Source of the DNA: Azorinus chamasolen
Lineage: Eukaryota; Mollusca; Bivalvia; Cardiida; Solecurtidae
NCBI GenBank assembly: GCA_963576725.1
Contig: OY755236.1
Location: 69,720,379 to 69,784,378, forward strand
Direction: 5' to 3'
Length of the DNA: 64,000 nucleotides
This document shows positions 11,207 to 20,989 of the stretch, piece by piece; positions within the stretch are counted from its first letter, which is position 1, and every line of letters starts with the position of its first letter. Position numbers and translations under genes: made by a program. The notes under the pieces are model-generated. The model was not told where the DNA came from. It was given only the letters and a program-made list of their open reading frames with translations, and ran no database searches.

Positions 11207-12246
11207 TGTCCCCTATCATTGTATTTACATAGTTATTATGAGTCATTTTTACCTATTTTCTTATTGTTGATCTAAGCATCTTCCATTTTGATTTTAATTT
11301 ACTATTCCCAGTTTTCTTATAGAGTGAATGTGTTTTATTTCTACGCTTTATCAACTTCTGTATTGTTTTGGTGATTCATGGCAGAGATTGGTGAGTTCTC
11401 GATAGTTTAGATGGGATATTTTTGGCAACAGATTGTTCCAAAATATTCTTCAACAAACTCCAGTTTTCATCAATAGACCTGCAATTTTGGTTGCCATTAA
11501 AATATTTCTCTTTCCTGAAGTCTGATGTTTCTGACCTCATGGCTTCGTAATTTCCTTTAGAGAAAAGACAAACTCTTCTTCTATGAAGTTTCTTTCAGGG
11601 TGCAAAGATATTTAGTGTGGCAGATATTATTTCGTGATCACTAATTTTATCAAGGGAGTGAACATCTGCAAATTGGTTAGGAGTGTTGGTAATAATTAAA
11701 TCCAGTGTATTTTGCTCCCTTGTAGGGAAATGTACAAGTTGCTCAGCGCTGTGTTCATTTTGTCCATCATTTTCTGTCAGGCTGTTTCCAGTTTCCTTGT
11801 TTAGGAGGGATTCCCAATCAATCCCAATCAATCGTTCTATAGTTTATATCACCTAACACATGTATACAAGGTTGTTTTTTAAGGCTATGTAATGACTTCA
11901 ATTTCTTTAACTGGTCTCCAAGTAAAAGTATATGTTCTTGTGGAGAGTCTGGGGCCCTGTACCAGGATGAGATGTAATGGGATTTGCCATTTATTGATAA
12001 CTTTGCACATACAGATTCTGACCCATCCTTGAAACAAGTAATAGGAGATGCCTCCATGTCTGATTTAACTAGCAACATTGAGCCACCCCCACCCATAACC
12101 CTATCATTTCTAAAAATGTCATATCCTAAGGAGTTCGGTATTAATTCGTTATTTGTTACTGTACTGTCAATCTTTGTTCTTGAATGGCAACCACATCTGG
12201 CTTTTCATTTTCCAGAAGTGTTTGCAGTTCCAGTTTATTCTATATT
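11205..12246 (-). pseudogene. Degraded non-LTR retrotransposon, endonuclease domain and linker
   Basis: Read on the minus strand, this is the apurinic-type endonuclease of a CR1/Jockey-like LINE. Visible in order are a start-side segment KPDVVAIQE, then NELIPNSLGYDIFRNDRV, SSWYRAPDSPQEH, VLGDINYRTIDW, NTLDLIITNTPNQ and KISDHEIISATL (the Ser-Asp-His catalytic strand). The linker to the RT follows, with SKGNYEAMRSETSDF and NIPSKLSRTHQSLP. A one-base loss near 12178 and a 10-bp duplication of ATTGATTGGG near 11815-11835 shift the frame, and more shifts follow. The RT is absent. It cannot be the 5' half of the RT fragment at 18800-19870, because on the minus strand that RT piece comes first. Confidence 0.8.
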
Positions 12247-12510
12247 TATGCTCTATTTATCACAATGATTTCACAATGTGACTTTTACAGTCATCAACAT
12301 GAGGGAATTTCATGTTGAGCAAAAACACAAATCATGTCATGATGTATGATATTTAGAAAGGCGTATTTATGGAGGAAAGGGTTAAAAAGCAAAAGTAGGA
12401 GGTTGCATGATGCAGGGCATGAGTAATGCAAAAAGCTTCTGCATTACTTAAACCTGTATTAAGCTACAACTTGCTTTTGAGACCAATAATTAGACATCTT
12501 TGATGGCTGC
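12247..12510. repeat. MITE fragments
   Basis: 12250-12275 carries GCTCTATTTATCACAATG of the family at 8752. 12360-12386 carries the terminus ATGGAGGAAAGGGTTAA. 12395-12500 carries a diverged core of the pogo-like MITE (AGTAATGCAAAAAGCTTCTG). Confidence 0.5.
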
Positions 12511-12760
12511 TTAACCCTTTCCCTGTCCCTATGTTTATTCCAAATTTCAGTACCTACTGAATATTCATGGACAAAATAGTTAAAGTGAAATATAGAAGGT
12601 GGAAAATTGTAGCCATTTTAGAAAGTAAAGACACAGATCTTTGAAGTTCTATTAGCAAAAAGAGTAGACCCTGATCAGATGGCTCCTCTAGGAGCCGTCT
12701 GATCTGGTTCTACTCTGTTTGCAAATGCATGAAAACACGTTTATATGAGGGAAAGGTTAA
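12511..12760 (-). mobile_element. TTAA hairpin MITE, type 1
   Basis: The element is inverted: TTAA CCCTTTCCCTGTCCCTATGT on the left and TTATATGAGGGAAAGGTTAA on the right, with the palindrome around GGCTCCTCTAGGAGCCGTC. Confidence 0.9.
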
Positions 12761-12769
12761 GATGAGTTC

Positions 12770-12897
12770 TACTGAGAAACCCTCATACATTTTCATGCCT
12801 TTGCAAACATCTTTGATGGCTGCTTAAGACGTGTTCTACTGAGAAACCCTTTCCCTCATATAAACGCATTTTAATGCCTTTGCAAACAGGGAAATGA
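12770..12897. repeat. ~65-bp tandem duplication of a MITE end
   Basis: The segment containing GTTCTACTGAGAAACCCT and GCCTTTGCAAACA occurs twice, the second time with the fuller CCCTTTCCCTCATATAAACG terminus. Confidence 0.7.
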
Positions 12898-12990
12898 GGT
12901 AAAAACTGTCAAGCAGGATATCCTGATGAGATGCCAAGTTATATGGACCCTGACTGCTGGCATTGCTAGCACGCAAAGAGTTTACCTTGA

Positions 12991-13180
12991 TTAACCTATT
13001 CCCACTTAGGCTATTTTTAGACCTAACCTCTTTAAATCTACCAAAAAGGAGCATTAACTGGAGAAAAGGAAATTTTCAAAATTGTGTAAGTTTGAAACCA
13101 TGTGGATCAAATGCTCTATCTATCACAATGGTTTCATAAAATGACTTTTACAGAGGCGTCAATATGCAGGAATGGGTTAA
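12991..13180. mobile_element. TTAA MITE with CCTATTCCC / GGAATGGG ends
   Basis: TTAACCTATTCCCACTTAGG on the left and GCAGGAATGGGTTAA on the right. It contains AAAAAGGAGCATTAACTGGA and CACAATGGTTTCAT, shared with 8752-9062 and 46736-47122. Confidence 0.7.
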
Positions 13181-13215
13181 TTGTCATCTATATAAAATTG
13201 TCACCTTCAATTATT

Positions 13216-13410
13216 ACAGTACAAATAAAACCCCTTTAAACTGGAATTCTAGTAGAGAAGAATTTAGTAAGATGGCTGCATGCTTATTGCAGGGTGAAAG
13301 TCATGCAGAAAGCTCCTAAAGAAGCCTGCATTAAGCTGCCACCTGTCTCCAAGACCAATATTTATACTAACTTGGGAACTCCGGTTAAAAAAAATAGAGG
13401 GTTTTACTGT
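13216..13410. mobile_element. pogo-like MITE with hairpin core
   Basis: Ends are related to the intact copy at 46370-46559: ACAGTACAAATAAAACCCC on the left and AGAGGGTTTTACTGT on the right. The core is AAAGTCATGCAGAAAGCTCC with a diverged inverse. Confidence 0.6.
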
Positions 13411-13547
13411 ACACATTTCTTCACTTTCACACAATGAAACAGGTTGGATTCTAATCACATTCAGTTACTAAGCTTAAGATAACACAAACATGGTAACATA
13501 AGACAAGACAAGGTTGTGGCACAGCATGCCAAGAGTTTGTTCTTTTA

Positions 13548-13798
13548 TTAACCCTTTCCTTGTTCTATGTTTATTTCAAATTTTAATACCTACTGAATAT
13601 TCATGGACAGAAGAGTTATAATAAAATATAGACGGTGAAACATTGTAGCCACTTTAGCAAGTAAAGAAACAGATCTTTTCAGTTCACTTACCAAACAGAG
13701 CAGACCCTGATCAGACGGCTCCTATAGCAGCCATCTGATCTGGGTCTACTCTGTTTGCAAATGCGTGAAAACACATTTATATGAGGGGAAAGAGTTAA
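13548..13798 (-). mobile_element. TTAA hairpin MITE, type 1
   Basis: TTAA bounded. The type-1 tail GAATATTCATGGACAG is on the left, the palindrome sits around GACGGCTCCTATAGCAGCC, and the right end is ATATGAGGGGAAAGAGTTAA. Confidence 0.9.
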
Positions 13799-13989
13799 TC
13801 CTTTCTTTGTTCAGTATTCATGTAAGAAATAATGGCATCAATGAATAATCATTAGCTGGGGTTTTAGGTGATGTAGAATCAGATCTATATCATGTTACAA
13901 GCAAACAGAGCACACCCTGCTCAGATGGCTCTTATAGGAGTCGTCTGATCTGAGTCTATTATGTTTGCAAATGTGTGAGGGAAAGGGTA
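13795..13989 (-). mobile_element. TTAA hairpin MITE, type 2, abutting the previous copy
   Basis: It shares the TTAA with its neighbour and ends GTGTGAGGGAAAGGGTAA. The core palindrome is GGCTCTTATAGGAGTCGTC. Confidence 0.8.
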
Positions 13990-14157
13990 AGCTCTTGGCC
14001 TACCATAAGAATTGCCTGACCACTTAGTGCTAAACAGCTTGGATCCTGATTAGGTTATTCAGATTCTCATCTTCATCCAAGCTGTTTGCAAATGTACAAG
14101 TCAGTTGCACTTAGCATGCAAAGGGTTATTGTTAATTTATTTATTTATTGTTAATTT
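13990..14157. repeat. Diverged MITE-like hairpin
   Basis: CTTGGATCCTGATTAGG and CATCCAAGCTGTTTGCAAATG flank a weak inverted arrangement, probably an old member of the same hairpin class. Confidence 0.35.
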
Positions 14158-14393
14158 TTATGCCCCCAAAGGCGGGCATATAGTAATCGCATTGTCTGTC
14201 CTTCCATCCGTCCCAAATTTGTGTCCGGTCTGTAACTTCATCTATCAGTGGATTTCAATATAACTTGCCACACATGTTCACCAGACAGAGACGATGTGTC
14301 GCGTTCAACTCTCTGGTCCATGGGTCAAAGGTCAAGGTCACAGGGTACAATTTTTGGGGGCATTTGTCACGTGACATCTCTTGTTTGATTATA
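14158..14393 (+). repeat. 'TGCCCCCAAAGG' dispersed repeat
   Basis: It begins TTATGCCCCCAAAGGCGGGC, includes GGTCAAAGGTCAAGGTCACA, and ends GGGGGCATTTGTCACGTGAC then ATCTCTTGTTTG. The layout (short inverted GCCCCCAA/TTGGGGGC ends and a terminal CTTGTT) is shared in part with the repeats at 38620 and 40030. Confidence 0.6.
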
Positions 14394-14512
14394 CAAAAAA
14401 ATTCATTAAACTCGCACAATAATTATATATGTTTTAATCACAATCACAATGTTCAATTCATCATTAACCCATATAAAATATTCATATAAACCCTTTACCC
14501 AATAGACTGTTT

Positions 14513-14735
14513 CTAGTTATGGAGACAGGTGGCCACTTAAAGCAGGTTGAAAGTAAAGCAGAATGCGCCTTAAGGCGCATTCTGCTTTACTTTCAGCCTG
14601 CTTTAAGCTACCAACTGCTAGGATATAGAAAATATTTCCTATGGTATTTGTTCATGACTATATAAAATTGAACTATTTTCTTCAGTGGAGGAATAAATTT
14701 AACACGCTAAAAGCCGCTTCTATCAGGTAAAGGGT
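14513..14735. mobile_element. Hairpin-core MITE (pogo-like group)
   Basis: Arms CTTAAAGCAGGTTGAAAGTA and TACTTTCAGCCTGCTTTAAG form a near-perfect 71-bp hairpin at 14536-14606, whose tip is ATGCGCCTTAAGGCGCAT. Confidence 0.75.
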
Positions 14736-14739
14736 TAAC

Positions 14740-14925
14740 ATTACACAATATCAATAGTGATACTTACACCAAACCTTACACAATATCAATACTAACATCA
14801 TACATTACACAATACTAACATCCTACATTACATAATATCAATACTAACATCCTACAATATCAATACTAACATCCTACATTACACAATATCAATACTAACA
14901 TCCTACATTACACAATATCAATACT
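14740..14925. repeat. ~30-bp tandem repeat running into the assembly gap
   Basis: Units of the form TACACAATATCAATACTAAC plus ATCCTACAT repeat about six times and become more regular toward the gap. Confidence 0.9.
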
Positions 14926-15125
14926 NNNNNNNNNNNNNNNNNNNNNNNNNNNNNNNNNNNNNNNNNNNNNNNNNNNNNNNNNNNNNNNNNNNNNNNNNNN
15001 NNNNNNNNNNNNNNNNNNNNNNNNNNNNNNNNNNNNNNNNNNNNNNNNNNNNNNNNNNNNNNNNNNNNNNNNNNNNNNNNNNNNNNNNNNNNNNNNNNNN
15101 NNNNNNNNNNNNNNNNNNNNNNNNN
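14926..15125. other. Assembly gap, 200 N
   Basis: Exactly 200 undetermined bases, a round number that suggests a placeholder rather than a measured gap. It hides the 5' end of the Penelope-like element. Apparent minus-strand frames across it are only N translation. Confidence 0.98.
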
Positions 15126-18031
15126 AGGAACTCAATCATGCATCGACCTCAGAGCCAGGATACAGAGTTGTTAATATTGTGAAGGATGGCAATTGTTTTT
15201 ATAGGTGTTTAAGTCAGTATTTCTATGGAACTCAGTTTCAACACGAGACCATCAGAAAGGAACTGAATAATTTCATGCATGTGAATAAGCAGTCATACAG
15301 ACACTTGGTAGACGATGATATTGAAACTCATATCAGAAATCAGTTATTTACTGATGGCAGAGTATCATCGTGGGCTACTGAGGCAGAACTTCACGCTGCT
15401 ACTGATTTATATTGCATACCTATCATCGTGACATATGATAGGAAATACAATAATTGGCACAGGTTTGTAAGTGAGAAGTGTGAGAGTGGAAACAGAGGGG
15501 TAAGTCTTCTTCTTGAAAATCACCATTTTAGTTTAGTTGTTACCAATAGTTCTTTGCCAAATGTTAATCCAATTGCAGGAAGGAACAACCCCAACATTTC
15601 AGTAGATTGGTTTGAAAATCCTACAGCTTCAGAAAGTTCAGTTTTTGCAGGAAAAGGGTATGATGTATTGGAGACAAAAAGCCAAACCACTATGCCACCG
15701 GAAATTTCTAGAATAAAAACAAGATTGGGCAAAAGGAAATTTTCTAGTGTCAAGAGTCGTTCTAAGTCTGATTACGCAACCAAAAACATTACAGAAAATA
15801 AAAGAAATAAGGATACATCAGTTATTAACATGTCTAGCTACCCACTTACTAATGCACAAGAATTACTTTTAGAAAAGGGTTTAAAATTTATACCATCTAG
15901 GACAAAAATAGACAAGGTAAAACTGTTATCAGATCTTTCTGAATGGGAAAGACAAATGAGACTGAAAGAGTATTTCTTTGAAAATGATAGTGTAGATCTA
16001 CATGATGACGATAATGATCATATTAGTGATAAATTTAAAGTGAAGAAAGATAGAAACTTCACACCAAATTCAGGCAGGGACAGGCATCTTGACCTATATA
16101 TAGAACTGGTTAAGAATGACATAGTCAATAGTTTGAAAAAGAATAGTCAGCTAAATATATCGAAAGATGAGAAAGAGGCTTTTTATGAACTTTTGCACAA
16201 TGAAAACATAGTGATCAGACCTGCAGACAAGGGTTCAGGTATAGTTGTTTTAGATAAGGAAGTATACATAGAGTCAATGAAGAAAGAGGTTTTAACAAGT
16301 GATTCGTATGAGGCAACTAATAGTGACCGAACTGAAATAAGCCTGAAAGAAGTGAAAAAGCTAGTAAACAAAATGTTTAGGGAAGGTGCCATATCAAAAG
16401 AAATGAAACAGTATCTTATCCCAAAGTACTCCAGACCAGGTAAATTGAAAGGGAACCCTAAAATTCACAAACCAACTGCTCCTTTTAGAACAATAGTTAG
16501 TGGCATGGGTACTGCCACTGAGAGGTTAGCTGAAGTTGCTGAGCATGAACTTAGTGAATTTGTTGAAACTTCACCCAGCTACATCAGAGATACAACTGAT
16601 TTTATTAACAAATTAAAAGACATTAATGAACCACTTTCAGAAAATTGCATTTTGTTCTGTTTTGACGTAGCAAAGTTGTATCCATCAGTCCCAAAGAAAG
16701 AGGGACTAGATGCATGTATGGAAGGCCTTGCAAACAGAAGTGATCCGTTGATTGATACAGAAAATGTTCTTAAGATGATTCAAACAGTTTTAGACAACAA
16801 CACATTTTCTTTTGGAGATAGCACTTTCATACAAAAAGATGGGGTGGCAATTGGTTCAAAATTAGGAAAGAATTTTGCTTGTTCATATATGAGGAAATGG
16901 GATGAAGAATTGATGTCACACAAAAAAGTGCCAATGTTTTACAAGAGATTCATTGATGATGGTTTCGGGATCTGGGATGGTACAGTTCAAGAACTGGAAG
17001 ATTTTGCGAAACATGCAAACAGTATTCACCCGAATATTAGTATAGAGCTTAGATATGGTTTGGATCAGATAGAATTTCTGGATACTCTAGTTAAAATAGA
17101 CAATGGTCATATATACACAGATCTTTATGTAAAACCAACAGACAAACAGCTGTACCTTAATAGTTCTTCTTGCCATCCTCCTAGTACAAAAAGGAGCATA
17201 GCATATGGTTTGGGACTAAGAATTAAGCGTATATGTGAAAGAGAATCGGACTATATTAGAGAAAGAAATAAACTCAAGGGTCAGTTAAGGAAGAGAGGAT
17301 ATAGTGGTAGGATGATAGAAAATCAGTTGGTAAGGGTGGATAAACTTGACAGATCTGCCACATTAGTAAAGAAACAAACAGTTAGATCTAACAGGAAAAT
17401 GAATAGGGTCCCTTTAGTTTTGACGTATTCAAATCTGCTACCGAATATACATTACATTGTAAACAAACATTCAAAAGTTTTGCATCAATCAGACCGGCTT
17501 AAAGAAGTATTCCAACAACTGCCAATCGTAGCATTCAGGCGTGATAAAAATCTATGTGACACACTGGTGCATTCAAAAACTAACAGGATTGTTAGACCAA
17601 GCAATACAGTCTGTTCACAGGATTGTGCTACTTGCAGTATTCTTGAAATGTCAAGTATAAGTGACACAAATAGGCAATCAGTTTACAATGTGTCAACTAA
17701 TATTAACTGTAGAGAAAGAAATGTAGTATATGCAATTAAATGCAGTAAATGCGATATAATGGTGTATGTCGGTGAAACTGAGAGAGAAATTCGGGAGAGA
17801 ATGAAAGAACATTTGAGTGATGTGAGGCATGAGAGAGAGAAGCCAATAAATAGACATTTTGGAATCGGTGGTCATAGCAGTGATGATGTGAGATTTGTAG
17901 TTTTGAAACGGATGTTCCATGCATGTAGAACTGAAAGACAGATCCATGAAACTGATTGGATATGGAGGCTGAGAACCTACAGACCATTTGGCTGTAACAT
18001 CAAAGAGGATAATGCGCTAATGCATGCATGA
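15126..18031 (+). CDS. Penelope-like retroelement polyprotein: OTU, RT, GIY-YIG (5' end in gap)
   Basis: The frame is open from the gap edge through 18031 (stop 18029-18031), so GTG at 15179 is internal. The in-frame codons before it (ending GYRVVNIV) complete the start of an OTU fold. Residues below count from 15179. An OTU-like domain spans 1-122, with DGNC (Cys6), WATEAELHAATDLY (65-78) and NHHFSLVV (His115/116). A linker follows, with the PLE-typical IVIRPADKGSGIVVLDK. The RT has PKIHKPTAPFRTIVSG, motif A FDVAKLYPSV (Asp496), motif B GVAIGSKLGKNFA and motif C RFIDDGFGIW (Asp593, Asp594). A Cys cluster CSQDCATC precedes a C-terminal GIY-YIG endonuclease with VVY (849-851), YVG (863-865) and EREIRERMKEH. 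No stop or frameshift interrupts about 970 codons, suggesting a young copy. The domain order is that of endonuclease-bearing PLEs; the N-terminal OTU is the unusual part. Confidence 0.93.
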
Positions 18032-18250
18032 CGTCGTTGTACCCATGACGTCATTTGATGACGTCATTTTGATGACGTCATGACATTTTAAAAAACAACC
18101 CAATGTCACCAAGACGACGCTGGATCAACATTATTCTCTTTGATTTTATGGCTGAATGCATGTAACAAAAATGTGACGTGTATTTTGACATGATAATCTT
18201 TGACAAAGGCCCTTAGTGGTCGAAATATTAGATCAGAGCAGTTTAAGTAT
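18032..18250 (+). promoter_or_regulatory. 3' flank of the PLE: three TGACGTCA palindromes and a conserved hairpin
   Basis: Perfect CRE-type palindromes TGACGTCA start at 18046, 18059 and 18073 (13-14 bp apart), with a near copy at the stop codon. At about 18198-18228, TTGACAAAGGCCC-TTAGTGGTC-GAAA can form a 4-bp stem, a layout like the hammerhead-type hairpins known from PLE terminal repeats. The core is not canonical (TTGACAA instead of CTGANGA), so ribozyme activity is doubtful. Confidence 0.5.
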
Positions 18251-18800
18251 TTATGTATTATATTAATTCCCTATTTTGGAATATTTACTTCATTGTGGTG
18301 TTGTAGATTAGTCGGAGATGGGATACGTTCATTTACACTGTTTCTTTTTTAGGGTTGGAATGGAATAAGTGTGAGGTTGGGTGCCCATAAACCGGTTTAA
18401 CCGCCCAGTGACTTTTGTCACTGACCGTTCCAAGGTGGTACTCACCCCCCCCCTTGTATGTTTGTTCTGTCTTTGTGCGTCTCTTGATGTTTTTATAGTT
18501 ATGTACCTTTGCTGTTTCCTTGTGTTGCTGTTCGGGCGACTGTTTGTTCTGTATGTGGTGTTTCCTGCATGACTCATTTTTGTAATTCTATTGGCTTTCT
18601 TTACTTTTTCATTAGTGTACAAGCTGGTCGACAAGGCAGGGTCAAATATCACCCAATGTCTTTTTTCTTGAGTTACATGTTGTTTCTCTTGCAGCTTATT
18701 ATAATAATCAATTATAAAGTACTTGTTAGTATCTTTACTATTTCCAATACGTAGATTTTTACATCTGTTAATATTGAATAAGAGTTGCCATTTTTTTTAC
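18251..18800. repeat. Probable PLE-adjacent or dispersed repeat with small hairpins
   Basis: 18379-18450 contains palindrome AAACCGGTTT and hairpin AGTGACTTTTGTCACT, followed by a C run and a long TG-rich stretch. No gene was seen. Whether this belongs to the PLE 3' end is not clear from one copy. Confidence 0.35.
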
Positions 18801-19870
18801 CATTTACATGCTTCATAAATATCATTTAAATTGTAACTTAGTTGAATCCTCATCATTTTCAATGGTGTTGTATATCGTTGTGTCATCTGCAAATAGACGT
18901 ACGACACATGAGATGGCTTCGGGAGGATCATTGATATATATCAGAAACAGGACAGGTCCCAGTACACTTCCCTTTGTAACACCGCTGATTACTCTGGACC
19001 ATTCGGAATATTCTCCGTTTACCAAGACCTGTTGTCTCCTTACTTCGAGGTAGTCCTCTAGCCATAATTAAATATTACCCCGAATGCCGATATTCCATAT
19101 TTTCTATAAAAGTCTTGTATGTGGCACTTTATCAAACGCCGCCTTAAAATCTGAGTATAGTATGCCGATTTCTTTCCCTTCGTCTATTCAATAAGTTGAG
19201 TTGCACAGGAACAACCTCTCCTAACTCTGTATTGATATTTTGAAATTATAATTTTTTTTCTAGATAATCATCTATTTGTGCTCTTATAAGTCTTTCCATT
19301 GTTCTGCAGCAAACATGTGTGATACTAATAGGTCTATATAGTTATCCGCTCTAAACCTTTTTTGCAGTTACATTTGCTTCCTTTCATGACTTTGGGAATT
19401 CGCCACTATCCAGGGATTTTTTGGTATATTATAGTTATGGGCTTTATTAATGATGATGAGCATTCTCTTAAAATTTTGGGATGTATATTGTCTGGTCCCT
19501 GCAATGGACTTAGACGGGTTGATTTCAGAGAGAACTCTATCTTGTTATTTCGCAGCTGTTCAAAGTGGAAACCTCTGTATCTACTTTTGTCTGTTGGAAG
19601 TGATTCTATATCCTCAATTGTGAATACTCTGACATACATGTAGTGTGAATTTAGGGTATCAGCAATTTCTGTGTCTGTTACCGTAAGTTGACCATTTTGT
19701 TTTTCAGTTATCTTGGTATTTTTTCTCATGGATTTCCAAAATCCCTTGCAGTTTGTTTTGGCACCGAGTGCAGCCCTTTTCTCGTATTGGTATCGGGGTC
19801 TTCTCAACTCGTAGTAGACTATATTCCTTGATTTTCTTTTATACGTTTCGTAAGTTTGTAGATTTTTACA
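18800..19870 (-). pseudogene. Degraded non-LTR retrotransposon, linker plus reverse transcriptase
   Basis: On the minus strand from about 19870, the linker reads YELRRPRYQYEKRAALGAK and GFWKSMRKNTK. Next is the RT entry region NGQLTVTDTEIADTLNSHY and GPDNIHPKILRECSSSLIKP, followed in shifted frames by motif A (DFKAAFDKVPHT, around 19130-19150). The B and C motifs GSVLGPVLFLIYINDPPEA and RLFADDTTIYNTI end it near 18830. FADD is the catalytic Asp pair. Several frameshifts separate these blocks, so it is inactive. The type is CR1/Jockey-like. The endonuclease and C-terminus are absent. Confidence 0.85.
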
Positions 19871-20192
19871 ATGTTGGTATTTGAGTCATTTCTTCCTTTT
19901 TTCTCGAGTGGCTTGAACTGCGTGTCGGTCTACAAAGGGATTCATACAATTAGTCTTATAATTAATAATGATGAACGTTCTCTGTATAGTTTTATAAATA
20001 GCCGTGTTGAAAATTCGTCTATATATATATATACATGTATTATTATTGATCGCCCCCTGGAGGGGGCGATCCTATGGAATGCATTTTCCATTTGTGTTAT
20101 GTCGATGGGAAGTGGAAAGTTTATCAGTGTAACAGCGAATAAATTTATGAGATTCACGTTATTTGGTTTCTGATAAGACGTGTTTGCTAATA
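19871..20192. other. Non-coding stretch with a perfect 24-bp hairpin
   Basis: 20048-20071 is GATCGCCCCC-TGGA-GGGGGCGATC, preceded by an AT microsatellite (ATATATATATA at 20019-20033). No gene is visible. Confidence 0.6.
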
Positions 20193-20705
20193 ACATCTTC
20201 TTCTTCTTCTTCTATAGTAATGGCTATCACTCACTATTGAGTATTATCGCCATGCACGGGGGTTAAAAAGTAAGATAGACTGTTTGGAGGCACAAGCTAC
20301 TCAATCCACTTGGTACCTCCAAACAGGGTGGTTCAAAGACCTAAAAACATACAAGAAACTAAATTAAAATCCCTACTTACAAGAAATGTGCAAGAAAGTT
20401 AGTATTGTTAAAAACAGATAAAAGAGCTCTTGAGCTCGACTATGGATGATCCATCGATGCAGCCAGTGCTGACTTGAATCCAAGGATTGATTCAGCACTG
20501 ACTACATCCGATGGTAGTGTATTCCACTGGACAACTGTATGTGGAAAGAATGAGTAGTCAGCTGTGGTGGAAGGTATTTGGTATGCTAAGTGGTGGTAGT
20601 GTCTGGACTGTCTTGTGTAAGGTGTTAGAAAATGATTGATGTTGATATCAACATGATTGTAGACAATTTTGTGGAAAACTGAGAGTCATCTATTCCCTGG
20701 ATCAA
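20193..20705 (-). pseudogene. 5'-truncated LINE: RT C-terminus, 3' UTR and AAG-repeat tail
   Basis: The minus strand encodes the conserved CR1/Jockey C-terminus: FHKIVYNHVDI, TPYTRQSRHYHH, ADYSFFPHTVVQWNTLPSDV and SAESILGFKSALAASMDHP, with the stop at 20440-20442. About 230 bp of 3' UTR follow, ending in an AGAAGAAGAAGAAG tail (20196-20213). One in-frame TGA lies near the 5' break, so the copy is dead. It is a separate insertion from the RT fragment at 18800, which would have to follow it in the wrong order. Confidence 0.8.
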
Positions 20706-20985
20706 GAAAGTGAAGAGGTTAATTATCATAATTAAGCATGAGGTTAAGACAGTTTGGATTCTGATCAGACGAGTTACGTAATGTTTGCACGATCAGGATC
20801 CAATCTGTTTGCAAATAACTTTTTCATTCGGGACCAAGTCAATGAAGGTGTTAATTATCCCAATTAAGCGTGCTCAGTGTAAATGAAAATTGCAGGGGCA
20901 TCATACTTTGTTAGACAAAATGCCTGAGAAACTGCTTAGAAATGCCTGAGAGTTGAACTTTTTTTTATATGTATATAGAATATAT
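20706..20985. repeat. Diverged hairpin MITE remnant
   Basis: Two copies of a GTTAATTAT(C)...AATTAAGC segment (about 20718 and 20850) flank a weak CAGTTTGGATTCTGATCAGA hairpin. Confidence 0.4.
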
Positions 20986-20989
20986 GGTT

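Noticed and set aside
14265..14489. 74-codon frame
   Set aside because: Lies within the TGCCCCCAAAGG dispersed repeat and continues into flanking sequence.
14908..15139. Minus-strand frames of ~75 codons
   Set aside because: They consist of translated N bases.
15179..15181. GTG as the start codon of the 950-residue protein
   Set aside because: The frame is open upstream to the gap and encodes matching OTU residues; GTG initiation is not expected for this element.
15520..17987. Minus-strand frames of 60-84 codons inside the PLE
   Set aside because: Antisense shadows of the conserved RT/GIY-YIG frame, with no domain of their own.
11205..19870. One LINE split by the PLE insertion
   Set aside because: Both pieces are on the minus strand, but the RT part (18.8-19.9 kb) lies 5' of the endonuclease part (11.2-12.2 kb), the wrong order. 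Many unrelated MITEs also intervene.
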